Shown one piece after another: positions 52,691-61,480 of a stretch of 64,000 nucleotides of DNA. The position numbers were made by a program, and so were the translations under genes. The stretch comes from Bacteriovoracaceae bacterium (GTDB taxonomy: Bacteria; Bdellovibrionota; Bacteriovoracia; Bacteriovoracales; Bacteriovoracaceae). The stretch spans positions 1 to 64,000 of the forward strand of contig JABFRR010000003.1 of assembly GCA_013141065.1 (NCBI GenBank), given 5' to 3'. The notes below the pieces were generated by a model that did no database searches, had not been told where the DNA came from, and saw nothing but the letters and a program-made list of their open reading frames with translations. Every line of letters begins with the position of its first letter. Within the stretch, counting starts at the first letter, position 1.

Positions 52691-54193
52691 ATGCAAAAAA
52701 ATAATAAAATAAAAAAAATCCTTATCGCCAATCGCGGTGAAATTGCGATACGAGTCTCTCAGACTGCTAAAGAGATGGGAATAAAAACAGTAAGTCTTTA
52801 TACTGAAGAAGAGTTAAATCTTCCTCACAAAAGTTATAGTGATGAATCTTATAATTTAGGGAGTGGCCCACTCAAAGATACATACCTCAATCAAGATAAG
52901 ATTATAGACATAGCTAAAAAATGTGGTGCAGATGCCATTCATCCTGGTTATGGATTTTTAAGTGAAAAATCTTCGTTTGCAAAAAAAGTAAAAGAAGCTG
53001 GTCTCATTTTTATAGGTCCATCTCCTGAGTCTATAGATTTGATGGGAGATAAAAAAACTTCGAAAATTAAGATTCAAGAATTGGGAGTTCCCTCTATTCC
53101 TGGTTATCATGGTGACAACCAAGAAATGTCTCATCTCATTAAAGAAGCTCATAAAATTGGCTTTCCAGTTTTAATAAAAGCCTCTGCCGGTGGTGGTGGA
53201 AAAGGAATGAGGATTGTTTTTAATGAAAACGAATTTCAAGCAGCACTTGAAGGGGCCAAAAGAGAAGCACTTAATGCTTTTAGTGACGATACTGTCTTGT
53301 TAGAAAAGTATATCACTTCGCCGAGACATATTGAAATTCAAGTGATGAGTGATCAGCATGGCAATCACACTCACTTATTTGAAAGAGAGTGTTCAATTCA
53401 ACGGCGTTACCAAAAAATCCTTGAAGAGTCTCCTAGTCCAGCTGTATCTCCAGAATTACGCTCACGCATGACCGAGGCTGCTCTTAAAATTACTAAAGGG
53501 ATTAACTACGAAGGTGCTGGAACGATTGAACTCATTTTAGATACTGATGGAAGTTTTTATTTTCTTGAAATGAATACTAGACTCCAAGTTGAACATCCTG
53601 TGACCGAGATGGTAACGGGACTTGATCTAGTGAAACTGCAAATCATGGTGGCCCAAGGAGACAAGCTTCCTTACATACAAAGTGATATTAAGCAAAGAGG
53701 TCATGCTATTGAAGTCAGACTTTACGCTGAAGATCCGGATAATGATTTTCTACCGAGTATTGGGACAATCAAAAAAATCGGAAAGTCTAGTGTTCGCGAT
53801 ACCAGATTAGATTGCGGTTATGTCGATGGTAACGTTGTGACAATCTCCTTTGATCCCATGTTGGCCAAGTTAATTTCGTGGGGAGAATCCCGAGATTCAG
53901 CGACAAAAAAATTGAATCTAGCATTAAATGAGATTCTCTTTTTAGGTTTAAAAACTAATCGTGATTATTTGAAACGCATTTTGACTCTGCCAGAATTTAA
54001 AGAAGGATTAACTTTTACTCATTTTGTAAAAACTTATGAGGCGGGATTAAAGCCGAAAGAGCCAAATCAAGAACATTTGGCTTTAGCAGTAGCGGCTTAT
54101 TTATTTAACTCTCAAGAAATGACAGGGCCAAAACAAATTTTTAATAAAACGACAACTGCCTGGGAAAATCTCTCGGGCTTTAGGAATATTTAA
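52691..54193 (+). CDS. liuD: Biotin carboxylase subunit of methylcrotonyl-CoA carboxylase (separate from BCCP)
   Basis: 500 aa. IANRGEIAIRV start, ATP-grasp loop KASAGGGGKGMR, ERECSIQRRYQKI-type EHIEIQ/RHIEIQV block, and EMNTRLQVEHPVTEMVTG mark a biotin carboxylase. Usual MCC alpha subunits are about 650-670 aa with the biotin domain fused; here the protein stops after WENLSGFRNI, inside the linker domain, and the biotin carrier follows as its own ORF overlapping by one base (TAATG). Confidence 0.93.
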   Translation: MQKNNKIKKILIANRGEIAIRVSQTAKEMGIKTVSLYTEEELNLPHKSYSDESYNLGSGPLKDTYLNQDKIIDIAKKCGADAIHPGYGFLSEKSSFAKKVKEAGLIFIGPSPESIDLMGDKKTSKIKIQELGVPSIPGYHGDNQEMSHLIKEAHKIGFPVLIKASAGGGGKGMRIVFNENEFQAALEGAKREALNAFSDDTVLLEKYITSPRHIEIQVMSDQHGNHTHLFERECSIQRRYQKILEESPSPAVSPELRSRMTEAALKITKGINYEGAGTIELILDTDGSFYFLEMNTRLQVEHPVTEMVTGLDLVKLQIMVAQGDKLPYIQSDIKQRGHAIEVRLYAEDPDNDFLPSIGTIKKIGKSSVRDTRLDCGYVDGNVVTISFDPMLAKLISWGESRDSATKKLNLALNEILFLGLKTNRDYLKRILTLPEFKEGLTFTHFVKTYEAGLKPKEPNQEHLALAVAAYLFNSQEMTGPKQIFNKTTTAWENLSGFRNI

Positions 54194-54663
54194 TGAAAAA
54201 AACAATTGAACTAAACAATGAACTTATTGATATTGACATCATCGAACAAAATCCAAAATTTGTGCTTTTTAATTTGGAAGGACGTGAATACACGGTTTCC
54301 TTAGAAAGTAGTGACGACTACCGATTAAACCTTGCTTTTAATCAGTACAACAAAACAGTAGTGGCGGTCGATTCTCACTTTGTAGTTGATGGAGTGGAGT
54401 TTTCAATAAAAGCTCCTAGAAGATCGAGATCTAAATCAAAAGCCACGGGCCTTCATCAAATGACTTCTCCCATGCCGGGAAAGATTCTAAAAATCTTTGT
54501 TAAAGAAGGAAGCGAAGTTATTTTAGGTTCACCAATACTTGTAATGGAGGCCATGAAAATGGAACATACAATTAAAGCGGGAATGTCTGGTAAAATAGAA
54601 AAGATCTACTTTAAAGAAGGAGATCAGGTTGCTGGTGGTGTGGAGCTAGTAAAATTATGTTAA
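54193..54663 (+). CDS. Biotin carboxyl carrier protein of MCC
   Basis: 156 aa. The C-terminal 75 residues are a biotinyl domain with the biotinylated Lys122 in VMEAMKMEH; MTSPMPGKILKIFVKEG is the preceding strand. The N-terminal 80 residues correspond to the linker (BT) region that in fused MCC alpha joins carboxylase and biotin domains. The start overlaps the stop of the carboxylase gene (TAATG), and the end overlaps the HMG-CoA lyase gene by seven bases, showing tight coupling. Confidence 0.93.
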   Translation: MKKTIELNNELIDIDIIEQNPKFVLFNLEGREYTVSLESSDDYRLNLAFNQYNKTVVAVDSHFVVDGVEFSIKAPRRSRSKSKATGLHQMTSPMPGKILKIFVKEGSEVILGSPILVMEAMKMEHTIKAGMSGKIEKIYFKEGDQVAGGVELVKLC

Positions 54664-55577
54664 TGCCCAAAAAAGTCAGCATAATAGAGGTAGGGCCAAG
54701 AGATGGCCTCCAAAATGAAAAAAATATTATAGGTCTAGATGATAAGGTAACTTATATAAAATTACTTTCCGAGGCCGGACTTCGTGAAATAGAAGCCACA
54801 AGTTTTGTGCGCGCTGAAAAAATTCCTCAGATGTCTGATGGGATAGAACTTTATAAAAAACTTTTATTGGAACCTTCTTTAAAACAAACTACTTTATATT
54901 CACTTGTGCCAAACGATGTTGGATTAGAAAATGCACTTGAAGCTGGTGTCAAAGATATTGCAATATTTACGGCGACTTCAAATACATTTAATAAAAAAAA
55001 TATCAATGCAACAATTGATGAATCTCTTAAACGAATTGATTTGGTGATGAAAAAAGCTAATGCCGAAGGCATGAAAGCTCGGGCTTATATTTCAACTGTT
55101 TTTGGCTGTCCTTACGAAGGAGAAACTTCTTTAGTTGAACTAAAGAAAATAGCGACGCATTTGAAAAATCTTGGAATCAAGGAAATTTCTCTAGGTGATA
55201 CTATTGGTGTGGCCAATCCATTACAAGTGAAAGAAGTCATAAATTATTTAAGTAATGATTTTTCACTCGATTTTTTTGCCATGCATTTTCACGATACAAA
55301 AGGGATGGCAGTTGCTAATACCTTGGCCGCTTTGCAAATGGGATTGTCACGCTTTGACTCCTCTTCAGGCGGTCTTGGTGGTTGTCCGTATGCTATTGGA
55401 GCCTCGGGAAATGTGGCCACTGAAGACCTCGTTACACTTTTTAGCTCAATGGGAATTGATTGCGGGGTAGATATGAAAAAATTGGCTGCCGCCTCGAGTT
55501 TCATTCTAAAAAAATTAAATAAGACTTCACAGTCAAAAAGCCTGACGGCCTATCTATCTCAGACGTCACAGAATTAA
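54657..55577 (+). CDS. liuE: Hydroxymethylglutaryl-CoA lyase
   Basis: 306 aa. EVGPRDGLQNEKN start, FHDTKGMAVANTLAAL with the metal-binding His pair (MHFHDT) and GLGGCPYAIGASGNVATED with the catalytic Cys loop are diagnostic for HMG-CoA lyase. It cleaves HMG-CoA to acetyl-CoA and acetoacetate, the last step of leucine degradation; acetoacetate would then be activated by the synthetase at 61477-63393. Overlap with the carrier-protein gene supports one operon. ATG 54657 or 54663 could be the start. Confidence 0.95.
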   Translation: MLMPKKVSIIEVGPRDGLQNEKNIIGLDDKVTYIKLLSEAGLREIEATSFVRAEKIPQMSDGIELYKKLLLEPSLKQTTLYSLVPNDVGLENALEAGVKDIAIFTATSNTFNKKNINATIDESLKRIDLVMKKANAEGMKARAYISTVFGCPYEGETSLVELKKIATHLKNLGIKEISLGDTIGVANPLQVKEVINYLSNDFSLDFFAMHFHDTKGMAVANTLAALQMGLSRFDSSSGGLGGCPYAIGASGNVATEDLVTLFSSMGIDCGVDMKKLAAASSFILKKLNKTSQSKSLTAYLSQTSQN

Positions 55578-55590
55578 GGAGACACAGCTT

Positions 55591-56412
55591 ATGAGTGACT
55601 TTTATTTCCAAACTTTTCCTCATCTTGAAGTTTCATTGAAATTTGATAGTCAATTGTGGGTCAGTCTCAATAACCCTGATCAAATGAATGCCATTAGTTT
55701 AGAAATGATAGATTCATTAATTGAAGTCCTGACATTTGCTGACTTTGATAAAAATATTCGAGTAATTATTTTAACAGGCAAGGGAAAAAGTTTCTGCGCA
55801 GGTGGAGACATCAAAGCGATGGAAGAAAAGTCAGGCATGTTTGCTGGCGAAAGCAATGAACTGCGCATGCGCTACCAACACGGTATTCAACGAATACCTA
55901 AATGCATTGAAGAGTTGAGTGTTCCGGTCATTGCATTAGTTAACGGAGCTGCAATCGGAGCTGGTTGTGACCTCGCAATGATGTGTGATTTAAGAATAGG
56001 CTCAGAAAATTCGAAGTTTGCAGAGACATTCACCCGTATGGGGCTGGTTCCTGGAGATGGAGGAACATTTTTTCTCCAAAGAGTTATAGGCTATTCAAAA
56101 GCAATGCAAATGTTTCTTACTGGAAAGCAATTTCTTGGAATAGATGCGCTAAATTTTGGTTTACTCAATTTTTATTTTGATGCTCCAAATATTTTAGCAG
56201 AAACAGAAAAATTAGCAGAAGTGATATCGTCTCAATCTCCCATCGCTCAAAAGCTAACCAAAAAAGCAATGAAGATTTCATATCTACATGACCTCTCTAC
56301 TTCATTAGATCTTCTCGCCAGCTATCAAGGGATCGCACAAAGAACTACAGATCACTTTGAAGCCTTGAAAGCATTTAATGAAAAACGAACACCAAATTTT
56401 AAAGGTGAATAA
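55591..56412 (+). CDS. Enoyl-CoA hydratase/isomerase family protein
   Basis: 273-aa crotonase with GKSFCAGGDIKAME and VNGAAIGAGCDLAMMCDL and the helix ETFTRMGLVPGDGGTFFLQRVIG. The second acidic residue that hydratases use is replaced in the GLVPGDGG context, where Asp is present, so it may be an isomerase or a hydratase of another specificity. Within the leucine operon (14 bases after HMG-CoA lyase, AAGGAG before the ATG) it is the last gene. Its exact reaction is open. Confidence 0.88.
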   Translation: MSDFYFQTFPHLEVSLKFDSQLWVSLNNPDQMNAISLEMIDSLIEVLTFADFDKNIRVIILTGKGKSFCAGGDIKAMEEKSGMFAGESNELRMRYQHGIQRIPKCIEELSVPVIALVNGAAIGAGCDLAMMCDLRIGSENSKFAETFTRMGLVPGDGGTFFLQRVIGYSKAMQMFLTGKQFLGIDALNFGLLNFYFDAPNILAETEKLAEVISSQSPIAQKLTKKAMKISYLHDLSTSLDLLASYQGIAQRTTDHFEALKAFNEKRTPNFKGE

Positions 56413-56455
56413 AAAAATTGACATAAAAGGTCAGTGCAAGACACAATCTTAAGAG

Positions 56456-56830
56456 ATGTTTAATTTTTTTGTGAATTTCACAATTCCTAAGACAAGTATT
56501 TGGGTGATGGTTTTCTTGGCCTCCTCTTGTACGTCGATGGAATTTATTTCTAGTAGCAAAGACACTCACAGCGTTTCAGCGCAAGCGACCAGTGAGCGAT
56601 TAGTGGAAATTGAAGTCACTAAAGGTTTTTATTTTTGGGGCATGAGTCCAGAAAAACCTGTTTTTAATTTAGAACAAGAGTTTCGTGACTTGGGTGTATC
56701 AAATCCAGCTTATGTGACAATAGAACAGAAATTTACGCTTAGTGATGTGTTACTAACAGTTTTTACTTTTGGACTTTATTCTCCGGTGACTTACAAAGTG
56801 GGATTACTTTCTAATGGTAAGTTAAAATGA
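56456..56830 (+). CDS. Small lipoprotein, Bor-like
   Basis: 124 aa. A hydrophobic lead ending VMVFLASSC forms a lipobox with Cys at the mature start (CTSMEF). The C-terminal part VTIEQKFTLSDVLLTVFTFGLYSPVTYKV resembles the conserved (I/L)TxGIYxP end of the Bor/Iss lipoprotein family. It probably sits in the outer membrane; function is unknown. It overlaps the next lipoprotein gene by four bases. Confidence 0.7.
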   Translation: MFNFFVNFTIPKTSIWVMVFLASSCTSMEFISSSKDTHSVSAQATSERLVEIEVTKGFYFWGMSPEKPVFNLEQEFRDLGVSNPAYVTIEQKFTLSDVLLTVFTFGLYSPVTYKVGLLSNGKLK

Positions 56831-57165
56831 AAAAAGTTTGTATTTTACTTCTACTTTCTTTTTTAACTAGCTGTGGTTCCTTAAGAATTACGCCACAAAA
56901 TTGTAAGTCTAGCGCTTTTTGGAGTTCGCCAGAAATTGTAGCTGAAAAAGATATTGATTCAATCACAAGTGATGAAACAGAAGATACAGAAGATACAGAA
57001 ATTAAAAAAAAAGAACCACTTTTCATTTTTTTTAATACTAATTTGAGGCTTCAAGAACTTTTGAGTGAATACAATACGAGTTGTGGTGAAATTAAGAAAC
57101 TTCGGCTGGAAATTAAGACGACTTTTTTCTTTTGGAGAGAATTGAACTTAATTGTCGAAAATTAA
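56827..57165 (+). CDS. Small lipoprotein, function unknown
   Basis: 112 aa with lipobox LLSFLTSC (Cys at the mature start CGSLRI). The mature part is acidic in the middle (SDETEDTEDTE) and ends with a short helical/beta segment that includes CGEIKKLRLEIK. The start overlaps the stop of the Bor-like gene (ATGA), so both form one unit, ended by the terminator at 57214. No family recognised. Confidence 0.7.
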   Translation: MKKVCILLLLSFLTSCGSLRITPQNCKSSAFWSSPEIVAEKDIDSITSDETEDTEDTEIKKKEPLFIFFNTNLRLQELLSEYNTSCGEIKKLRLEIKTTFFFWRELNLIVEN

Positions 57166-57213
57166 AGATTTTGTGATTGGTGCCAGGGATTGGCAACATT
57201 CATTTCATATGAA

Positions 57214-57237
57214 GGGCCAAGGATGGCCCCTTTTTTT
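57214..57237 (+). terminator. Rho-independent terminator after the lipoprotein pair
   Basis: GGGCC (57214-57218), 6-base loop, GGCCC (57225-57229) and eight bases including seven T residues. It also lies a few bases beyond the 3' end of the convergent gene at 57245. Confidence 0.88.
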
Positions 57238-57244
57238 ATCAAAT

Positions 57245-57682
57245 TTACTTAACTAATTTATATGTAAACGTTTCAACGTTAGGATGAGAATGACAATTGT
57301 CATTTGTGATTTCATAATTAACTGAGACATCAACAAAGCTCGTTTCTACTTCACCATATTCATTAGAACGGCCTGAAATTAGTAAAAATGCCTGAATCGA
57401 TTCGCCACACATTGTTTCATTAAAATCAAAAAACATATTTTTCGCCTTAAATGAAAAACGGTCTTCTCTTGATCTTGTGATTGAGGCACTTAAATTTTTT
57501 GGAAGTTGTGTGTCTGATCCACTCACTTCAAGTAAGTTAGCATCTAAATTAAGAGATAATGAATCAAAACAGAAAGTCTGTGGGATATTGCTTGGTGTTT
57601 TTGCAGTTGCTTCATAACAAGTCGCTGCGTTAGCCGTTAAGTTCATGCCGAGACAAAATAATGTAGTAATTAGCGTTTTCAC
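57245..57682 (-). CDS. Small exported protein, function unknown
   Basis: 145 aa with a signal peptide (MKTLITTLFCLGMNLTANA). The mature protein has predicted beta strands (SFVDVSVNYEIT) and four cysteines (CYEAT, FCFDS, MCGES, NCHSHP), compatible with two disulfides in the periplasm. AAGGAG lies upstream of the ATG. No family recognised. Confidence 0.75.
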   Translation of the reverse strand: MKTLITTLFCLGMNLTANAATCYEATAKTPSNIPQTFCFDSLSLNLDANLLEVSGSDTQLPKNLSASITRSREDRFSFKAKNMFFDFNETMCGESIQAFLLISGRSNEYGEVETSFVDVSVNYEITNDNCHSHPNVETFTYKLVK

Positions 57683-57771
57683 TATGACTCCTTTTTTATT
57701 AACTGTTGGAGTGTTCCTATCATAAAAAAGGAGAAAACTATATTAGATTAGTGTTAGGATTAGTCTTCACC

Positions 57772-59823
57772 TTAGTCTTCATCTAGTGAACCAAGCAGGT
57801 TTGAAAAAAAGCTTTTTTTATAATCGGTCGCTTCGGCTTCAGTTAAGTGCCCAAAAGTTGTTCGATCTTGCTCAATAATAAGATTTTTATTACCTAATTC
57901 ATTAATAAAACGAGACCTAAATCTTGGTGTATCTTTGCCAAAAAGTTTTCGTTGTTTACAAAAAGTCATAATGAGCCGCTCTTGGGCACGTGTAATTCCT
58001 ACATAGCAAAGTCTTCTTTCCTCAGAAATGTCTTCACCTTGAGAAATTGTTTTTTTATGAGGCAAGGTTTCTTCTTCAAGACCTACTAGAAAGACTGTTT
58101 TGAACTCCAGGCCTTTAGAAGAATGAAGTGTCATAAGTGTGACTTCATTTTTTCTGACATCGCCATCTTCTTCATCACTCATCTCTTCTTTATCTTGGGA
58201 GTCTTGTAAGAGAAGGCGTTCACAAAAAGTCTTTAGGTTAGCATTTTCTTTAAAGTAATTAGTAAAACGCTCACTCGATTCAATAAAATGCATGACATCA
58301 TTACGGCGTCGTTCAACTTGTTTGGCATTATCATACTGTTTATCGATAAAATTCAAGTAATCGATTTCTTCAATTAAATTAGTAATTCCAGCGGCCAAAG
58401 AATGTTGATCGAATATTTTTTTATACTTTCTAATGAGCTCAACAAATTTAGTAATTCCTGGTGCTCGTTGGGGATCAAGCCCAGGGTGTTTTTCTAATGC
58501 ATTAAATAAAGCGATATTTTCTTCTTGAGCTTTATTTAAAAATTTTTCAAGAGTCGCATTTCCAATACCTCGGTGAGGAATATTTAAAACACGGCGAATG
58601 GCCATCTGGTCATTTGGATTTAAAATCACAAAAAGATAGCTCATCAAATCCTTAACTTCTTTTTTATCGTAAAATTTTTGTCCACCAATTATCGTATAGG
58701 GAACTTGGCTCAATCGTAGTTGGTCTTCTATAGGAGGGGCTTGAGTATTGCTGCGGTATAATATGGCTATATCACCTAAGTGACCTCCAGCGCCCTGATG
58801 ACGAACGACTTCTTCTACTATAACTTCAGCTTCGTGATCAGTGTCGCCCATTGCCCACAAAAGAGGTATGTGATCACTCTTTTTTTGACTCCAAAGCGTT
58901 TTATCTCGGCGTTTTTTATTTTCTTTAATAACGGTATTAGCCAGGTTTAAAATTGAACTTACTGAGCGATAGTTTTCTTCAAGCTTAATTATTTTTGCAC
59001 CTGAGTATATTTTTTCAAACTCTAAAATATTTGTAATGTCGGCCCCTCGAAATCCGTAGATTGATTGATCATCATCTCCAACGACACAAAGATTATTGTG
59101 AGTTGAAGTTAAATGTTTGATGAGTTCAAATTGTAAGGTGTTCGTGTCTTGATACTCATCAACCATAATATATTTAAATTTTTCAGAGTAAGCTTTGGCT
59201 ATGTCAGAATTTTCTTTAAATAATTTTAAAGTTAAAAAGAGAATATCGTCGAAATCGATAGCATTAAAAAACTTTAGTTTTTCTTGATAATACCTATAAG
59301 TATACTCTGTGGCGTGCGAGTAAGGGTCTTCTGGATTAAAATGATTTGAATCAGCAAAATCTAATTCTGTGATTCCTGCATTTTTTAAAAAACTTATTTT
59401 ACTTTGAACATCTTTAGCATCGAATTTTTTTTCTGCATGATAAAGTTTAAGGGCTTCACGCACAATACTTAATTGATCAGATTGATCATAAATAGAAAAA
59501 TTAAGATGGTAGCCAAGTTTTTCAATTTCTTTTTTTAAAATCCGTACACCCAAGGAGTGAAAAGTAAGGAGCGAAACTTTACGAGATTTTCTCGATCCTA
59601 AAAGGGTGATAACTCTTTCACGCATTTCTTTGGCCGCTTTATTGGTAAAACTCACACCCAAAATTGATTCACCACTAATGCCTAAATTATCAACCATATG
59701 AGCAATTCGATAGGTAATCGTTCGGGTCTTTCCAGAGCCCGCACCTGCTAAAATAAGCACTGGGCCTTCGATTGTTTCGGCGGCCTCTCGCTGTTTGTCA
59801 TTTAATCCGCTTAGAGAAATCAT
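57772..59823 (-). CDS. UvrD/Rep/PcrA-type DNA helicase
   Basis: 683-aa superfamily 1A helicase. Motifs: Q-motif LNDKQREAAE, Walker A ILAGAGSGKTRTITYRIA, DEYQDTN, VGDDDQSIYGFRGAD, LEENYRS, MTLHSSKGLEFKTVFLVG and EERRLCYVGITRAQ. It unwinds DNA in repair and replication restart. Shorter than UvrD of E. coli (720) and close to Rep. No Shine-Dalgarno is visible before the ATG at 59823. Confidence 0.95.
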   Translation of the reverse strand: MISLSGLNDKQREAAETIEGPVLILAGAGSGKTRTITYRIAHMVDNLGISGESILGVSFTNKAAKEMRERVITLLGSRKSRKVSLLTFHSLGVRILKKEIEKLGYHLNFSIYDQSDQLSIVREALKLYHAEKKFDAKDVQSKISFLKNAGITELDFADSNHFNPEDPYSHATEYTYRYYQEKLKFFNAIDFDDILFLTLKLFKENSDIAKAYSEKFKYIMVDEYQDTNTLQFELIKHLTSTHNNLCVVGDDDQSIYGFRGADITNILEFEKIYSGAKIIKLEENYRSVSSILNLANTVIKENKKRRDKTLWSQKKSDHIPLLWAMGDTDHEAEVIVEEVVRHQGAGGHLGDIAILYRSNTQAPPIEDQLRLSQVPYTIIGGQKFYDKKEVKDLMSYLFVILNPNDQMAIRRVLNIPHRGIGNATLEKFLNKAQEENIALFNALEKHPGLDPQRAPGITKFVELIRKYKKIFDQHSLAAGITNLIEEIDYLNFIDKQYDNAKQVERRRNDVMHFIESSERFTNYFKENANLKTFCERLLLQDSQDKEEMSDEEDGDVRKNEVTLMTLHSSKGLEFKTVFLVGLEEETLPHKKTISQGEDISEERRLCYVGITRAQERLIMTFCKQRKLFGKDTPRFRSRFINELGNKNLIIEQDRTTFGHLTEAEATDYKKSFFSNLLGSLDED

Positions 59824-59906
59824 AGGGAAAAAGAGTACTAAAACTCAGGGAGTCTTGCTATAGTTTTTCTAGTTTTAACCCCCTTAATTAAGCGGAGATT
59901 CATTTT

Positions 59907-60893
59907 ATGGCCTTAAAACAAAATAAAAAGAAGGATAAGAAGTTATTAGTTAAAAAAAAGCCTATTAAAAAAACAGTAGTTAAAAAGTCCCTCACTAAAA
60001 GTAAACTTAATACTGATAAATTGTTGGATGATTCACTTTTAGAACTTATCCGTGTCACAAGTGCAGAACTGCCAAACGATGTCCAAAAAGTCATATTAGA
60101 AGCATTAGAACGCGAAGAAAAAAATACGACTGCCGCATACGCAATGAATATTATAAAAGCTAATATTGACCTTGCAAAAAAGAAGTCTCAGCCTTTATGC
60201 CAAGACACTGGCACAGTTATTTTTTACGTTACTCATCCAGTTGGATTAAACCAAACAAAGTTTTCAAAACTGATAAAAAAAGCTGTCGTAGCTGCAACAA
60301 AAAAAGGCTACCTTCGCCAAAACTCAGTTGATTCATTGACCGGTGAGAACTCTGGCTTAAACGTAGGCCCGGGACATCCAGCGATTCATTTTCATGAGCA
60401 TGCAAAAAAATCAATTGAAGTTAAACTGATGCTCAAGGGTGGAGGATGTGAAAACGTCGGTGCTCAGTATTCACTTCCCAATACCGCACTTGGTGCTGGA
60501 AGAGACCTCGATGGCGTGAGAAAAGTTATCCTCGATGCTGTCTTTAAAGCTCAAGGTAAAGGATGTGGCCCAGGAGTTCTTGGAGTGTGTATAGGTGGAG
60601 ACAGAGGAGCGGGTTACATTGAATCAAAAGAACAATTATTCAGAAAACTGGATGATAAAAATAAAATAAAATCTCTGTCTGATCTTGAAGTTGAAATAGT
60701 AGAAACTTCTAATAAACTAGGTATTGGGCCTATGGGCTTTGGTGGGAAAACGACACTTCTTGGTTGTAAAATTAGTGCGCTTAATAGACTACCAGCTTCT
60801 TTTTTTGTATCGATTTCCTACATGTGTTGGGCCTATAGACGTCAAGGCATTGAGCTTGGAAGTTCAAGCACAATTAAAAAATGGCTTTATTAA
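59907..60893 (+). CDS. Fumarate hydratase class I, alpha (N-terminal) subunit with Lys-rich extension
   Basis: 328 aa. From about residue 40 it follows the alpha subunit of Fe-S class I fumarases/L(+)-tartrate dehydratases: KSQPLCQDTGT with the first cluster Cys, GGGCENVGAQYSLPN and GKGCGPGVLGVCIGGDRG with the other two. Residues 1-38 are an extra Lys-rich, hydrophilic tail (KKKDKKLLVKKKPIKK) not usual for the family. GGAGA is eight bases upstream. Together with the next gene it converts fumarate to malate. Confidence 0.92.
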   Translation: MALKQNKKKDKKLLVKKKPIKKTVVKKSLTKSKLNTDKLLDDSLLELIRVTSAELPNDVQKVILEALEREEKNTTAAYAMNIIKANIDLAKKKSQPLCQDTGTVIFYVTHPVGLNQTKFSKLIKKAVVAATKKGYLRQNSVDSLTGENSGLNVGPGHPAIHFHEHAKKSIEVKLMLKGGGCENVGAQYSLPNTALGAGRDLDGVRKVILDAVFKAQGKGCGPGVLGVCIGGDRGAGYIESKEQLFRKLDDKNKIKSLSDLEVEIVETSNKLGIGPMGFGGKTTLLGCKISALNRLPASFFVSISYMCWAYRRQGIELGSSSTIKKWLY

Positions 60894-60910
60894 GTTAAGG
60901 AATTAAATAA

Positions 60911-61480
60911 ATGAAAAAATTAAATTATCCATTTTCACAAGAACAAATGAAAGAATTAAAAGTCGGCGACATGGTCCTTTTGACAGGAAAACTTTTTACT
61001 GGTCGAGATGCTGTACATAAAAGACTACACGATGGAATTAAGCCTCCAGTAGATTTAAAAAATCAAATTATATATCACTGTGGACCTGTTATTTTACAAG
61101 ATCCTAAAACAAAAGAATACCGAGTCACTGCAGCCGGGCCCACTACTTCAATTCGAGAGGAGCCTTACCAAGCTGACGTAATGAAAGATTATGGAATTGT
61201 AGGAGTTATCGGAAAAGGTGGAATGGGGGCAAAAACTCTTGCAGGTTGCAAGGCATATGGATGTGTTTACTTCCATGCTATCGGTGGTGCCGCGCAAGTT
61301 TTGGCAGAAAAAATTGATAAAGTGAATGCTGTTCATTGGTTAGATCTCGGGTCCCCTGAAGCCATTTGGGAACTTTCTGTTACGGACTTTCCTGTTGTTG
61401 TCACTATGGATGCTCATGGGCACTCTCTTCACGCAGAAGTTGAAGCTTCATCAAATGAGGCTTTAAAAAAATTGTTATGA
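60911..61480 (+). CDS. Fumarate hydratase class I, beta (C-terminal) subunit
   Basis: 189 aa. GDMVLLTGKLFTGRDAVHKRL, HCGPVI, TAAGPTTSIREEPYQADVM and GKGGMGAKTL are the beta-subunit substrate-binding signatures. With the gene 17 bases upstream it forms the heteromeric enzyme of the TCA cycle. AAGGA precedes the ATG, and its stop overlaps the acetoacetyl-CoA synthetase start (ATGA). Confidence 0.93.
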   Translation: MKKLNYPFSQEQMKELKVGDMVLLTGKLFTGRDAVHKRLHDGIKPPVDLKNQIIYHCGPVILQDPKTKEYRVTAAGPTTSIREEPYQADVMKDYGIVGVIGKGGMGAKTLAGCKAYGCVYFHAIGGAAQVLAEKIDKVNAVHWLDLGSPEAIWELSVTDFPVVVTMDAHGHSLHAEVEASSNEALKKLL

